From positions 545,221 to 609,220 of the forward strand of contig NZ_LMRA01000001.1 in assembly GCF_001424705.1 (NCBI RefSeq): a stretch of 64,000 nt of DNA. The letters run 5' to 3'. Under the pieces are notes generated by a model. That model saw only the letters and a program-made list of their open reading frames with translations, had not been told where the DNA came from and searched no databases. Source of the stretch: Methylobacterium sp. Leaf465. Its GTDB lineage: Bacteria > Pseudomonadota > Alphaproteobacteria > Rhizobiales > Beijerinckiaceae. A program made the translations under genes and the position numbers. This document shows positions 50,141 to 59,262 of this stretch, piece after piece. Every line of letters starts with the position of its first letter. The stretch's first letter is position 1.

Positions 50141-51085
50141 CTATACCAGATATTGCTCGATGACCGCTGCGCCGAGGCGATTGTTCTCGACGATGAACTC
50201 CGTCACGAACTCATGCAGGCCGGATGAGAAGATGCGGTTGATGTTCTCGCCTTCCAGGCGTGCCAGGGTATTGCTGGCCAGGCGCTGGCTCGCGCCGCGC
50301 CGCCCGTAGGCGTCGGCGATGAGGTCGAGGTGCTCCACCAGCATGCCGTAGCAGTTGGTGAAGGAGCGCGGCATCTGCCGGTTCAGGATGAGAAGATCGG
50401 CCACCAGGAGTGGCTTCACGCTCTCGCGGTAGACCCAGTGATAGGCGTTGAAGGCCGAGACCTCGCGCAGGATCGTGGTCCACTGGAAATAATCGAGGCT
50501 GCCGCCGATCTTCTCCGTGGCGGGGAGCAGGATGCGGTACTTCACGTCCAGGATGCGGGCGGTGTTGTCCGCCCGTTCGATCGCCGTTCCGAGGCGTGTG
50601 AACCAGTAGGCGTCGTTGCGCAGCATCGTGCGGTAGGCCGAACCGTCGAAGGCAAGGGAGACGCCCTTCACCCAGTCCAGGAAGCGGGTGAACTCGTCGC
50701 GGTTGAGGTCGCGTCCCTCGTAGTTGCGCAGTTCGAGCCAGGCGCCGTTGATGGCGTCCCACATTTCGGTGGTCAGCGCCGTGCGGACGCTGCGGGCATT
50801 CTCGCGCGCGGTCTCGATGCAGGAGCGGATCGAGGAAGGATTGTGGGGGCTGAAGGCAAGGAAATCGCAGACGGTCGCTTCCGTGACGCTGGCGTAGAGC
50901 GGCTTGAACACGTCCGGATCGCCAGCCGAGGCCAGGGCGGAGGCCCACTCGTTGGTCTCGCCGCCGCCGTAGCTCGACGGCAGGGCGGCCAGGCGCAGGG
51001 CGGCATCGAGGATGCGGGCGACGAACTCCGCTCGCTCGGCGTAGCGCGAGAGCCAGTACAGGTTGTCGGCGGTCCGGGACAGCAT
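50141..51085 (-). CDS. Alpha-E domain protein
   Basis: A 314-aa all-helical protein of the bacterial alpha-E family (opening MLSRTADNLYWLSRYAERAEF, with later RADNTARILDVKYRIL). The function is unknown; it is nearly always next to a circularly permuted ATP-grasp enzyme and a transglutaminase, as here. It lies 37 bases upstream of the transglutaminase gene. Confidence 0.9.
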   Translation of the reverse strand: MLSRTADNLYWLSRYAERAEFVARILDAALRLAALPSSYGGGETNEWASALASAGDPDVFKPLYASVTEATVCDFLAFSPHNPSSIRSCIETARENARSVRTALTTEMWDAINGAWLELRNYEGRDLNRDEFTRFLDWVKGVSLAFDGSAYRTMLRNDAYWFTRLGTAIERADNTARILDVKYRILLPATEKIGGSLDYFQWTTILREVSAFNAYHWVYRESVKPLLVADLLILNRQMPRSFTNCYGMLVEHLDLIADAYGRRGASQRLASNTLARLEGENINRIFSSGLHEFVTEFIVENNRLGAAVIEQYLV

Positions 51086-51213
51086 GGGGTTCCATCGGGA
51101 CGTCGGCTGGCGTCGGAAACGCAGGCCGCAGGGCGAAAAGGACTATGCCGGAGCCGGCACGGACTTGGAAAGGCACCCGGGACGGAAGGCCCCGCCGGAT
51201 GCCGCGCGATGGC

Positions 51214-52653
51214 TCAGGCGTCGAGGACCCAGGTGTCCTTGGTGCCGCCGCCCTGGCTTGAGTTCACGACGAGCGACCCTTCCTTCAGCGCGACCCGGGT
51301 GAGGCCCCCGGGGACGATGCGGATTTCGTCCGAGCCGCACAGCACGAAGGGGCGCAGATCCACGTGCCGGGGTGCGACCCCGGATGCGACGAAAGTCGGG
51401 CAGGTGGAGAGGGCCAAGGTCGGCTGGGCGATGAAGCCGTCCGGCGCATGCTTCAGCTTGCGTCCGAACTCCTCGATCTCGCGCTTGGTGGCGTGTGGGC
51501 CGACCAGCATGCCGTAGCCGCCGGAGCCGTTGACCTCCTTCACCACGAGCTCGCTGAGATTGTCCATCACATAGGCGAAAGCCTCTTTCTCGCGGCAGCG
51601 GTAGGTCGGCACGTTGTGCAGGATCGGCTCCTCGCCGGTGAAGAACTTCACGATCTCCGGCATGTAGCTGTAGACCGCCTTGTCGTCGGCGATGCCGGTA
51701 CCGACGGCGTTGGCCAGGGTCACGGTCCCGCGCTCGTAGGCGTTCATGATGCCGGGGACTCCGAGCACCGAGTCCGGGCGGAAGACTAGCGGATCGAGGA
51801 AATCGTCGTCGAGACGGCGGTACAGCACGTCGACCCGGCGGGGCCCCTCGGTCGTCCGCATGTAGACGACGTCGTCCTTGGTGAAGAGGTCGGAGGCCTC
51901 GACGAGGTCGACGCCGAGCTTGTCGGCCAGGAACGAGTGTTCGTAGAAGGCCGAGTTGTAACGACCCGGCGTCAGCAGCGCGACGGTGGGGTCGCGGGTC
52001 GCCGTGGACGGCGCGAGGCTGCGCAGGGTCGCCAGCAGGGCGTCGGGATAGTTCTCCACCGGTGCGACGCGGTGGCGGGAGAACAGCTCCGGGAACAGCC
52101 GCAGCATGACCTCGCGGTTCTCGAGCATGTAGGAGACGCCGGACGGGGTCCGGGCATTGTCCTCCAGCACGAAGAAGTCGTTCTCCCCGGTGCGGACGAT
52201 GTCGATGCCGGCGATGTGGACGTAGAGGTCGTGCGGCACCCGGAAAGCGCGCATTTCCATGCGGTAATGCGGGTTGCGGTAGACGAGGTCGGCCGGGATC
52301 ACGCCGGCCTTGATGCATTCCTGCGCCCCGTAGATGTCCTTCAGGAAGGCGTTGATGGCGGTGACGCGCTGCTTGAGGCCTCGCTCCAGGAAACCCCATT
52401 CGGGCTTCGTGATGACCCGCGGGATTATGTCGAAGGGTATCAGCCGTTCGGTGGACTCGTTCGCGCCGTAGACCGCGAAAGTGATGCCGATGCGCCGGAA
52501 CAGCATCTCGGCCTGGCTGCGGCGGGTGTTGAAATGCTCGGGCGGCGTGGTGTCGAGCCAGTGCTTCAGGCTGTCGTAGGCTTCGCGCACGGCGGGGTTG
52601 CTCAGCGCCCCATCGGGCAGCCCGGTCATCTCGTCGAATGCAGCGAGCGCCAT
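51214..52653 (-). CDS. Circularly permuted ATP-grasp type 2 protein
   Basis: A 479-aa ligase-like enzyme. It has FDEMTGL at the start, RGLKQRVTAINAFLKDIYG, VLEDNARTPSGVSYMLENR, and the C-terminal KEVNGSGGYGMLVG and LVVNSSQGGGTKDTWVLDA. It probably forms an amide or peptide bond with ATP; the substrate is unknown. The ATG at 52653 follows a GGGGGAG box; a longer frame to 52731 is rejected. It is first gene of the Anbu cluster. Confidence 0.92.
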   Translation of the reverse strand: MALAAFDEMTGLPDGALSNPAVREAYDSLKHWLDTTPPEHFNTRRSQAEMLFRRIGITFAVYGANESTERLIPFDIIPRVITKPEWGFLERGLKQRVTAINAFLKDIYGAQECIKAGVIPADLVYRNPHYRMEMRAFRVPHDLYVHIAGIDIVRTGENDFFVLEDNARTPSGVSYMLENREVMLRLFPELFSRHRVAPVENYPDALLATLRSLAPSTATRDPTVALLTPGRYNSAFYEHSFLADKLGVDLVEASDLFTKDDVVYMRTTEGPRRVDVLYRRLDDDFLDPLVFRPDSVLGVPGIMNAYERGTVTLANAVGTGIADDKAVYSYMPEIVKFFTGEEPILHNVPTYRCREKEAFAYVMDNLSELVVKEVNGSGGYGMLVGPHATKREIEEFGRKLKHAPDGFIAQPTLALSTCPTFVASGVAPRHVDLRPFVLCGSDEIRIVPGGLTRVALKEGSLVVNSSQGGGTKDTWVLDA

Positions 52654-52756
52654 TCGCGTCTCCCCCTTGAACACCGTTTCTTGTCTAGGCAAGAGGCGCG
52701 CCAGCGTCTTGGGATCGGAGTCCGCGCCCACCGCCCTTGCGTGTAGGGTAGCACGT

Positions 52757-53470
52757 TCAGATCAACTTCAAGCCCTTGAAGCTGGCGTGACCCTCCCGAC
52801 CCAGGATGATGTGATCGTGGATCAGGATGCCGAGGGGGTCCAGCACCCCGATGAGCTCGCGGGTCATCCGGATGTCGGCGGCCGAGGGAGTGGGGTCGCC
52901 CGAGGGATGGTTATGAGCCAGGATGATGGCGGTGGCCGAGAGTTCGAGGGCACGGCGCGCCACCTCGCGCGGATAGACTGGCGTGTGGTCGACGGTTCCC
53001 CGCCCCTGGACCTCGTCGGCGATCAGGTGGTTGCGTCGGTCGAGGAACAGCACGCGGAACTGCTCGCGCGCCGCGAAAGCCATGGTGGCGCGGCAATATT
53101 CCAGCACGGCGCTCCACGACGAGAGCAGAGGGCGGTCGGCGATCGCCCCGCGCGCCAGCCGATGCCCTGCCGCTTCGATGAGCTTCAGGTCGGCGATGAC
53201 TCCGGGGCCGATGCCTTCAATTTCAGCAAGTCGCGCCGGCTCAGCGCTCACCACCTCGGCAAAGCTGCCGAAGCGTCGGATCAGGGCCTTGGCCAGGGGC
53301 TTCACGTCCCGGCGGGGAATGGCCCGGAACAGGGCGAGTTCGAGAAGCTCGTAATCCGGAAGGGCCTCGGCCCCACCCTGGGCGAACCGGGCGCGCAGGC
53401 GGTCGCGATGGCCGAGGTAATGCGGCTCGCCGTCCGACGGGTCGGGCGCGGACGGCGGCCGGGTGGTCAT
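52757..53470 (-). CDS. radC: RadC/JAB-domain protein
   Basis: 237 aa. A helix-hairpin-helix region (about 80-105, [17 protein letters not shown]) is followed by a JAMM metalloprotease-like domain with [14 protein letters not shown]. Despite its name, a DNA-repair role is doubtful in this family. It is intact here and 10 bases downstream of map. Confidence 0.93.
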   Translation of the reverse strand: MTTRPPSAPDPSDGEPHYLGHRDRLRARFAQGGAEALPDYELLELALFRAIPRRDVKPLAKALIRRFGSFAEVVSAEPARLAEIEGIGPGVIADLKLIEAAGHRLARGAIADRPLLSSWSAVLEYCRATMAFAAREQFRVLFLDRRNHLIADEVQGRGTVDHTPVYPREVARRALELSATAIILAHNHPSGDPTPSAADIRMTRELIGVLDPLGILIHDHIILGREGHASFKGLKLI

Positions 53471-53480
53471 GAGCCCGAAA

Positions 53481-54311
53481 TCAACCGGCGGTCGGCGCGG
53501 GCTGGTGCAGACCCATGGGCGAGAGAGTGAAGATTTCCGCCCCCGTCTCCGTCACCGCCACGGTGTGCTCGAACTGCGCCGAGAGCGAGCGGTCGCGGGT
53601 GACCGCGGTCCAGCCGTCGGAGAGGACCTTCACCGCTGGCCGGCCGAGATTGATCATGGGCTCGACGGTGAAGAACTGGCCGGGCTGGAACTTCACGTCG
53701 TAGCTCGGCTCGACGTAGTGCAGGATGGTGGGGGCATCGTGGTAGGTGCGCCCGAGGCCGTGGCCGCAGAAATCCCGCACGACGGAGCAGCGCTCCGCCT
53801 CGGCATAGGCCTGGATCGCCCGGCCGATATCCGTGGTGGAGCCCCCCGGCTTGATCGTCGCGATGCCGCGCATCAGGCACTCGTGGGTGATCTCGCACAG
53901 GCGCTGGGCCTTGCGCGGCACCTCTCCGACATAGGCCATCCGGCTCGAGTCGCCGTGCCATCCGTCGACGATGAGGCAGATGTCGAGGTTGACGATGTCG
54001 CCCTCGCGCAGGGGCTTGTCGTTCGGGATGCCGTGGCAGACCACGTGGTTGATCGAGGTGCAGATCGATTTCGGATAGCCGCGGTAGAGCAGCGAGGCCG
54101 GATAGGCGCCGTGGTCCATGGCGAAGGTGTAGGCGAGCTTGTCGAGATGGTCCGTTGTGATGCCGGGAGCGGTGGCCTCCATCAGCAGATCCAGGGCTTC
54201 CGCGGTCAGACGGCCGGCCTTGCGCATGCCCTCGAAGGCCTCCGGTCCATGAATCGGCGGCTGGGGCGCGCGGCGTCCGCTCTCGGACACGGCCTGTTCG
54301 TTCTGGGTCAT
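53481..54311 (-). CDS. map: Methionine aminopeptidase, type I
   Basis: 276 aa. It removes the N-terminal Met from new proteins. The metal ligands are visible: Asp in [17 protein letters not shown], His in [14 protein letters not shown], Glu in [10 protein letters not shown] and a final Glu in [14 protein letters not shown]. It opens with a 25-residue unconserved tail before [17 protein letters not shown]. It is probably in one operon with radC. Confidence 0.95.
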   Translation of the reverse strand: MTQNEQAVSESGRRAPQPPIHGPEAFEGMRKAGRLTAEALDLLMEATAPGITTDHLDKLAYTFAMDHGAYPASLLYRGYPKSICTSINHVVCHGIPNDKPLREGDIVNLDICLIVDGWHGDSSRMAYVGEVPRKAQRLCEITHECLMRGIATIKPGGSTTDIGRAIQAYAEAERCSVVRDFCGHGLGRTYHDAPTILHYVEPSYDVKFQPGQFFTVEPMINLGRPAVKVLSDGWTAVTRDRSLSAQFEHTVAVTETGAEIFTLSPMGLHQPAPTAG

Positions 54312-54524
54312 GGGGACGTTTCGCGGAGGGGAACCGGGGCGGGGCCTGCCCCTATGTACGGTGACGCGCGCGCGAGGCCAACCCTTCGCGCGCTGCGCAC
54401 TAGGATTGCGCCGAGGGAGAGGCTAGAGACGGGTCCCGGCAGACCCCGACAACACGGATGCCCGCACGAGCACGATCCTTCCTCGAGGACGAGGCTTCGG
54501 CGGGCCGGCAGGCAGGACGAGGCG

Positions 54525-54779
54525 ATGGCTGACAAGGCGGTCCCGCATTTCCACAATGAGCCCGGCGTGGCGGTCATTCACGTCGGCTCCAAGGAGTTCA
54601 TGTGCATCGGGGCCAAGCCCCCCTTCGATCATCCCCACATCTTCCTCGACATGGGCACGGACGACGAGACCATCTGCCAGTACTGCTCGACGCTGTTCCG
54701 CTACCGGCCGACCCTGGCCGCTGGCAACGCCGATCCGGCGATCTGCGTCTGGGACGACCGGACCTCGGCCGCCGCCTGA
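54525..54779 (+). CDS. CHCC zinc-finger protein (NDUFS6-like)
   Basis: An 84-aa protein. The ligands Cys27, His36, Cys51 and Cys54 lie in FMCIG, DHPHIFLDMG and CQYCSTLF. The alphaproteobacterial family is homologous to the mitochondrial complex I accessory subunit NDUFS6. It has a GAGG box just upstream and ends 17 bases before the monooxygenase gene. Confidence 0.9.
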   Translation: MADKAVPHFHNEPGVAVIHVGSKEFMCIGAKPPFDHPHIFLDMGTDDETICQYCSTLFRYRPTLAAGNADPAICVWDDRTSAAA

Positions 54780-54796
54780 TCAGGCGAGGCGGCTCC

Positions 54797-55981
54797 GTGC
54801 CGGCCCTGAACATCGCCATCGTCGGCGCGGGCATCGGCGGCCTGACGGCTGCGCTTACCCTCGATTCCGCCGGCCATGCCGTCACCCTCATCGAGCGCCG
54901 CACCGGATTCAGCGAAGTCGGGGCCGGGATCCAGCTGTCGCCGAATGCCAGCCGAGTGTTGATCGGCCTCGGCCTCGGCGCCGCCCTGCGACGCGCGGCG
55001 AGCGAGCCGCCGGCAGTGGTGGTGCGGGCCCTGACGAGTGGGACGGTCATAGGCGGCGTCGCTCTAGGAGCCCATCTGCGCGAGCGCTTCGGCGCGCCCT
55101 ACTACGTCATCCACCGGGCCGACCTGCAGACCCTGCTCCTCGACGCTGTGCGCGGCCGGCCGGGTATCCGCCTCCTGATGGGACGGGACGTGACCGGTCT
55201 GGCGGAGCGGCCGGACGGTGTCGACCTGACCCTGGAAAGCGGCACGGGCACGCGGACCGAGCGGTTTTCCGCCGACCTCGTCATCGGGGCCGACGGTGTA
55301 CGCTCCCGCCTGCGCGGCCACCTCGACGGCAAGGACCTGAGGTCCGGGCGTGCCGCGGCGTGGCGGGCCATCGTTCCGCGGGAAGCCCTGCCACCCGAAC
55401 TTTCGGGCGAGGCCACGGGCCTGTGGCTTGGGCCGGCGCGCCACGTGGTGCATTACCCGATCCGGGGTGGCCAGCACGTCAACGTCGTCGCCGTGATTCC
55501 GGAGCGGAAGGGCAGCGAGGGCTGGGGCCAACTCGGTGAGCCGGCCGTGCTGCGCGCCCGCTTTCGCGACGCGGCGCTGCCCCTCGCGGCCCTCCTGGCC
55601 GTACCGGATTCCTGGCTGGTCTGGTCGCTGGAGGATCGGGGTGCCGCCCGTCCGATGGCACGCGGACGGCTGGCCCTGATCGGGGATGCCGCCCATCCGA
55701 TCCTGCCCTTCCTCGCACAGGGGGCCGCCCTCGCCATCGAGGATGCGGCGATCCTCGCCAGAGAACTGGGCGCGGACGGCGCCGATCTCGGTGCCGCCCT
55801 GGCCCGCTACGATGCGGTGCGGCGTGCGCGGGTGCGCCGCGTTCGCCGGGCCGCCCGTGCCAATGGCCGGACCTATCATGCGGGGGCTCTCGTCGGCACG
55901 ATCCGTAATGTCGTGATGGGCCGCCTCGGGCCGGACGGAATGAACCGTCGCTACGCCTGGCTCTACGGCTGGACGCCTTGA
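54797..55981 (+). CDS. FAD-dependent monooxygenase (UbiH/salicylate-hydroxylase-like)
   Basis: A 394-aa flavoprotein hydroxylase. FAD binding is seen in NIAIVGAGIGGLTAAL (5-20), VIGADGVRSRLR in the middle and LIGDAAHPILPFLAQGAALAIEDA (about 295-318). No membrane segment is seen. The substrate is unknown; related proteins hydroxylate aromatic rings. The start is the GTG at 54797, since upstream in-frame sequence lies in the zinc-finger gene. Confidence 0.87.
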   Translation: MPALNIAIVGAGIGGLTAALTLDSAGHAVTLIERRTGFSEVGAGIQLSPNASRVLIGLGLGAALRRAASEPPAVVVRALTSGTVIGGVALGAHLRERFGAPYYVIHRADLQTLLLDAVRGRPGIRLLMGRDVTGLAERPDGVDLTLESGTGTRTERFSADLVIGADGVRSRLRGHLDGKDLRSGRAAAWRAIVPREALPPELSGEATGLWLGPARHVVHYPIRGGQHVNVVAVIPERKGSEGWGQLGEPAVLRARFRDAALPLAALLAVPDSWLVWSLEDRGAARPMARGRLALIGDAAHPILPFLAQGAALAIEDAAILARELGADGADLGAALARYDAVRRARVRRVRRAARANGRTYHAGALVGTIRNVVMGRLGPDGMNRRYAWLYGWTP

Positions 55982-56018
55982 TCTGCGGAGGCCGCCCCGC
56001 TACCGCTGATGCCGGCAT

Positions 56019-56104
56019 GCGGACGTGGCGAAACCGGTAGACGCACGAGACTTAAAATCTTGCGGCCTTTGGCTGTGCGGGTTCGAGTCCCGCCGTCCGC
56101 ACCA
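56019..56104 (+). tRNA. tRNA-Leu (anticodon UAA), CCA encoded
   Basis: Acceptor stem GCGGACG (56019-56025) pairs with CGTCCGC (56094-56100), with discriminator A at 56101 and CCA at 56102-56104. The anticodon loop CTTAAAA carries TAA at 56053-56055. A long variable arm and the T-arm GCGGGTTCGAGTCCCGC are present. Integrative elements often use such 3' ends, and an integrase starts 84 bases after the CCA. Confidence 0.95.
56079..56104. other. Candidate attL within the tRNA-Leu 3' end
   Basis: The T-arm and acceptor 3' half plus CCA are the usual crossover segment for integrases placed just downstream. The matching attR would be a repeat of this segment at the other end of the element; none was found up to 64000, so the element must end beyond the window. 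Confidence 0.4.
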
Positions 56105-56125
56105 ATCCATTGAAATCGTGAACGG

Positions 56126-56158
56126 TGCCAGTAAGATGCTGGCAACAAGGTGTTTTTC
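56126..56158 (+). terminator. Small hairpin plus T-run after tRNA-Leu
   Basis: TGCCAG (56126-56131) pairs with CTGGCA (56139-56144) across a 7-base loop, with TTTTT at 56153-56157. The stem is only 6 bases, so this is tentative. Confidence 0.35.
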
Positions 56159-56187
56159 GGCGCTCCTCGCTACAAAGGGCGCTACAA

Positions 56188-57765
56188 ATGGCCGTTCCGA
56201 TGACCTCCCTTAGCCGTGCCTCCAACGGGGATTGGTTCGCCCGTAAGGGCATCCCCAAGGACGTTCGCGAAGCGTACAAGCAAGCGTTCGGCGTCTCACA
56301 GGAGGAGCGTTTCCGTCGCCCTGGGAGCTTGTCCACGGGTTCCGCGAAGGCAGAGCTGCGCGAGTGGGACGCGACCGTAACGGGCCGTATCGAGGCCCTG
56401 AGGGCCGCTGCGAGGGGCGAGGGGAGAAGCCTGAACCACCGGGAGGCGCACGGGCTAGCGGGTCAGTGGTACGCATGGTTCCTCGAATGGCGGGCGGACC
56501 TCCCTGTCTCGGAAGCGGCCGGGGCTGTTGAGCTGGAGGGGCTGGAGGCGGCACATAGCTGCCGTGGGAGCGATGCGGCGCGCGCTTACTTGCGCGAGCG
56601 GGGCCGCATCGGAACCTTTCTCACAGAGCGCGAGGTGACTCTCACCCCCGAGGCTGAAGGCTTCCTGGTGGATGTGATCGAACCGGAGTTTCGTGCCGCG
56701 TGGGCGCTGCTAGACCGGCAGGCTTCAGGCAACTTCCAGCCTGACGAGCGCCCTCAGCGTCACCCTAAGTTCAAGCAGGCTGCACCGGGGAAGGCGGCAC
56801 GCCTGACGTGCTGGACGCTCTTCGAAGCATGGATCGCAGAGCGCCGGCCGGGAGCGTCCACGGTGAACCGCTGGCGGGCCGTCTTCCGGGGCCTTGAGGC
56901 GTACTTCGAGGGGCGTGACATCGCGACCATCAGCGGAGACGACGCCATCGCCTGGAAGAACACGCTGGTCACCCCCGAGCGGACCGCAGGGGTGGTCAAC
57001 GATGTGTGGCTAAGGGCGGCCCGTGTCGCCTTCGGGTGGGCACGCGACAACAAGCGCCTCACCATGAATCCCTTCGAGGGGGTCACCGTGGCGGTGGGTA
57101 AGGCCCAACCGAAGGTCCGCGAGCGCGAGTTCCTGGAAGAGGAATGGCGCGTGATCCTCAACGCGACCACCGCGCCAGCACCCGGACGCATGGCCGTTCA
57201 TAATCTCGCGGCACGCCGGTGGGTGCCCTGGATTTGTGCCTATACGGGTTCGCGGCCGGGTGAAGTGACCCAGCTCCGCGCAGAGGACTTCACACGCCAC
57301 AAAGCGGGCTTTTGGGTCATGAAGATCAACCCCGAGGCCGGGACGGTGAAGGGCGGACAGGCGCGGGTCGTCCCGCTCCACGACCACCTGATTGAGCTGG
57401 GTCTCATCGCCTTCGTTGAGCAAGCCGGGAAGGGGCCGCTGTTCTACGACCCTGAGGGCCAGCGGGTGACCCGCGAGGACCCGACCAACCCAGTCCAAGC
57501 CCCTTGGGTGAAGCAGCGAAACAAGCTTGCGGAGTGGGTTCGGGGTCTCGGTGTCACGGACACGAACATCAGCCCGAACCATGCCTGGAGGCACACCTTC
57601 AAGCGGCGTGCGGCGCGGGCGAAGATTGAGCGGAGGATACGGTTCGCGTTCTGTGGGCACGCCTCGGACGACGTAGGGGACGACTACGAGACCCCCACGG
57701 TGGAGGACATGGCCGAGGAGCTGAGGCTGTTTCCCAAGTACGTTCTAGAGGTGCCGGTCTCGTGA
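56188..57765 (+). CDS. Tyrosine integrase (DUF6538-type N-terminus)
   Basis: 525 aa. The N-terminal part, with SRASNGDWFARKGIPKDVREAY, is the DUF6538 arm-type domain of many Methylobacterium-type phage integrases. The core-binding domain lies at about 210-310 and the catalytic domain follows: Arg356 in TGSRPGEV, His465 and Arg468 in HAWRHTF, His491 in FCGHAS and Tyr500 in GDDYETP. It should integrate the element into tRNA-Leu. The ATG at 56188 is chosen; 56200 is an alternative. The last 21 bases overlap a convergent small gene. Confidence 0.9.
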   Translation: MAVPMTSLSRASNGDWFARKGIPKDVREAYKQAFGVSQEERFRRPGSLSTGSAKAELREWDATVTGRIEALRAAARGEGRSLNHREAHGLAGQWYAWFLEWRADLPVSEAAGAVELEGLEAAHSCRGSDAARAYLRERGRIGTFLTEREVTLTPEAEGFLVDVIEPEFRAAWALLDRQASGNFQPDERPQRHPKFKQAAPGKAARLTCWTLFEAWIAERRPGASTVNRWRAVFRGLEAYFEGRDIATISGDDAIAWKNTLVTPERTAGVVNDVWLRAARVAFGWARDNKRLTMNPFEGVTVAVGKAQPKVREREFLEEEWRVILNATTAPAPGRMAVHNLAARRWVPWICAYTGSRPGEVTQLRAEDFTRHKAGFWVMKINPEAGTVKGGQARVVPLHDHLIELGLIAFVEQAGKGPLFYDPEGQRVTREDPTNPVQAPWVKQRNKLAEWVRGLGVTDTNISPNHAWRHTFKRRAARAKIERRIRFAFCGHASDDVGDDYETPTVEDMAEELRLFPKYVLEVPVS

Positions 57766-58035
57766 ACGGACGGCTTGCTTGGATACCCCGACACGGCTTC
57801 CAACCAAGGCGAACAGGGGCCCGAAGACCATCCATCCGCTGAGGGGCAGGGCGGTGCCTAACAGCGCCAGCCCCATTCCGCCGATGAACAGCCCCAAGAC
57901 AGCTCCGAAGGCGCCCAGTCCGAGTGTCCATCTCCCCTCTCGTGAAGGGGCCCATACGCGAAACCAGCGGAGGGCTGCGCGCACTGAGTGGACGACATGC
58001 CCCAAGGCGCGCGAGTATCCCGCGTTGATTTCCAT
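57745..58035 (-). CDS. Small membrane protein
   Basis: About 96 aa from the ATG at 58035. Two hydrophobic helices (LGAFGAVLGLFIGGMGLAL; LSGWMVFGPLFALVGSRVG) are flanked by basic residues (SREGRW; SKQAVRSRDRHL). No family is recognised. The frame continues upstream without coding character. It overlaps the integrase 3' end on the opposite strand. Confidence 0.55.
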   Translation of the reverse strand: MEINAGYSRALGHVVHSVRAALRWFRVWAPSREGRWTLGLGAFGAVLGLFIGGMGLALLGTALPLSGWMVFGPLFALVGSRVGVSKQAVRSRDRHL

Positions 58036-58300
58036 TCCTGGCGGCTCTGGTTCATCCGAAAGGCAGTCGGAGCCCTGGAGGAGGGCGCTACCGGCTTCAC
58101 AGCGTGGACGATAGCGGATGTTGTCGGTCACTCGAACGAAGATGGGCCTCTCGCTATGACGATGAGACGTTACCCGGGGCGCGCTGATGCTAAAGCACTG
58201 CGAGCCTGTGTAAATTCCGTTGAATAACCGCCGCCTGGCCCCGCGGAACATTAAAGGGTTGCTCCGAGGGGAGGGGGAGGATGCTGTATGCTTGCTACCT

Positions 58301-58642
58301 TTACGTGAAAGCAGCATCGTTCCCAGTTGCATTGGGTGTCATGGTAGCGCTTGGGGCATAGCTGCTGGGGAAGTGGTTAGTGAAAGTTTCGATAATCTTC
58401 GATCCGTAGTAAGCATATACAAGCCGTTTTTGCGGCTCGTCTTTTGCGAACAAAATTGTAAAAATTAACGCCTTACCAGTCACTACCTCGGCCCTTAGGT
58501 ATCCTCTCAATTTCCACTGAGAAGCGAGATGGGTGAAATCTCCGTCCCTGTCTGCCTCCCAAGTCGTAATGTCATTGTCCTTGATTGCCTTCTTGAAAGC
58601 GTCAAAAAGCGCCTGAGGCCGATTTGTTGGAAACGTAATCAC
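58301..58642 (-). CDS. Small hypothetical protein in AT-rich patch
   Basis: A 113-aa protein starting MITFPTNRPQALFDAFKKAI, with a mixed alpha/beta look (DFTHLASQWKLRGYLRAEVV; LVYAYYGSKIIETFTNHF). It is clearly lower in GC than its neighbours, suggesting a different origin. It resembles small orphan proteins of phages; the function is unknown. Confidence 0.6.
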   Translation of the reverse strand: MITFPTNRPQALFDAFKKAIKDNDITTWEADRDGDFTHLASQWKLRGYLRAEVVTGKALIFTILFAKDEPQKRLVYAYYGSKIIETFTNHFPSSYAPSATMTPNATGNDAAFT

Positions 58643-59013
58643 TCAAAGTCTCCACGCTGGTAAGAGAAAATCATAAATCCTTGTCTGTGCGAAGTCTGAA
58701 ATGGTGCCTTGCGAACGCCTATCAAGAGGTAGTCGGTGTAGGAGAGTTTTTTGGCGCTGCTTGCAATGCACCCTTTGTTTCACCGAAAAAATCTGTGAGG
58801 ACATCGATCAAAACGGCACGCGCGGTTCCCCCCCGTATACCCCCGCCTGGACGTGAGTGCCTGCGCAGGGAGAAGCACGCTGGCGCCCGTGATGCGCGCG
58901 CGGGAGAGGGGGGGCCGCAGAGCGCGTTCGAAGCTGGACGAGACCGTCGATGGCTGGCCCGCCGCTCACAGGTCGCTACCTTTAGCGAACCAAGGACTGC
59001 GGGAGAGCATCGC
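58643..59013. other. Intergenic stretch, AT-rich then G/C-homopolymer rich
   Basis: 371 bases. The first 140 are AT-rich and continue the base composition of the preceding gene. The rest contains runs of C and G (near 58827-58850 and 58908-58918). No supported gene is seen; it probably carries promoters for the divergent genes. Confidence 0.4.
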
Positions 59014-59208
59014 ATGGTGACGGTCCATCACTTCAGGGTTTGGGACGTGGCGAAGGACGAGTGGGTCTATCCTCCTCTGAAGAGCCCAGAGGACCGCATC
59101 AGAGACGTGGCGAAGGGAGAGGTCATCCCTGGCACCGCTGAAGAGGTGGAGTCGTCCCAGCTAGACGAACACGGCCGGTACGATCCTTCGAAGTCTCAGA
59201 CCACTTGA
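59014..59208 (+). CDS. Small conserved-looking hypothetical protein
   Basis: A 64-aa protein, MVTVHHFRVWDVAKDEWV onward, acidic. GGGAG lies about 8 bases before the ATG. Similar short proteins are common in rhizobial and Methylobacterium phage-like regions; no function is known. Confidence 0.6.
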   Translation: MVTVHHFRVWDVAKDEWVYPPLKSPEDRIRDVAKGEVIPGTAEEVESSQLDEHGRYDPSKSQTT

Positions 59209-59262
59209 CGCCGCTCAAACCAATCCATAACAATCTGGCCAACGTTCGTTGGCTGGAATGTG

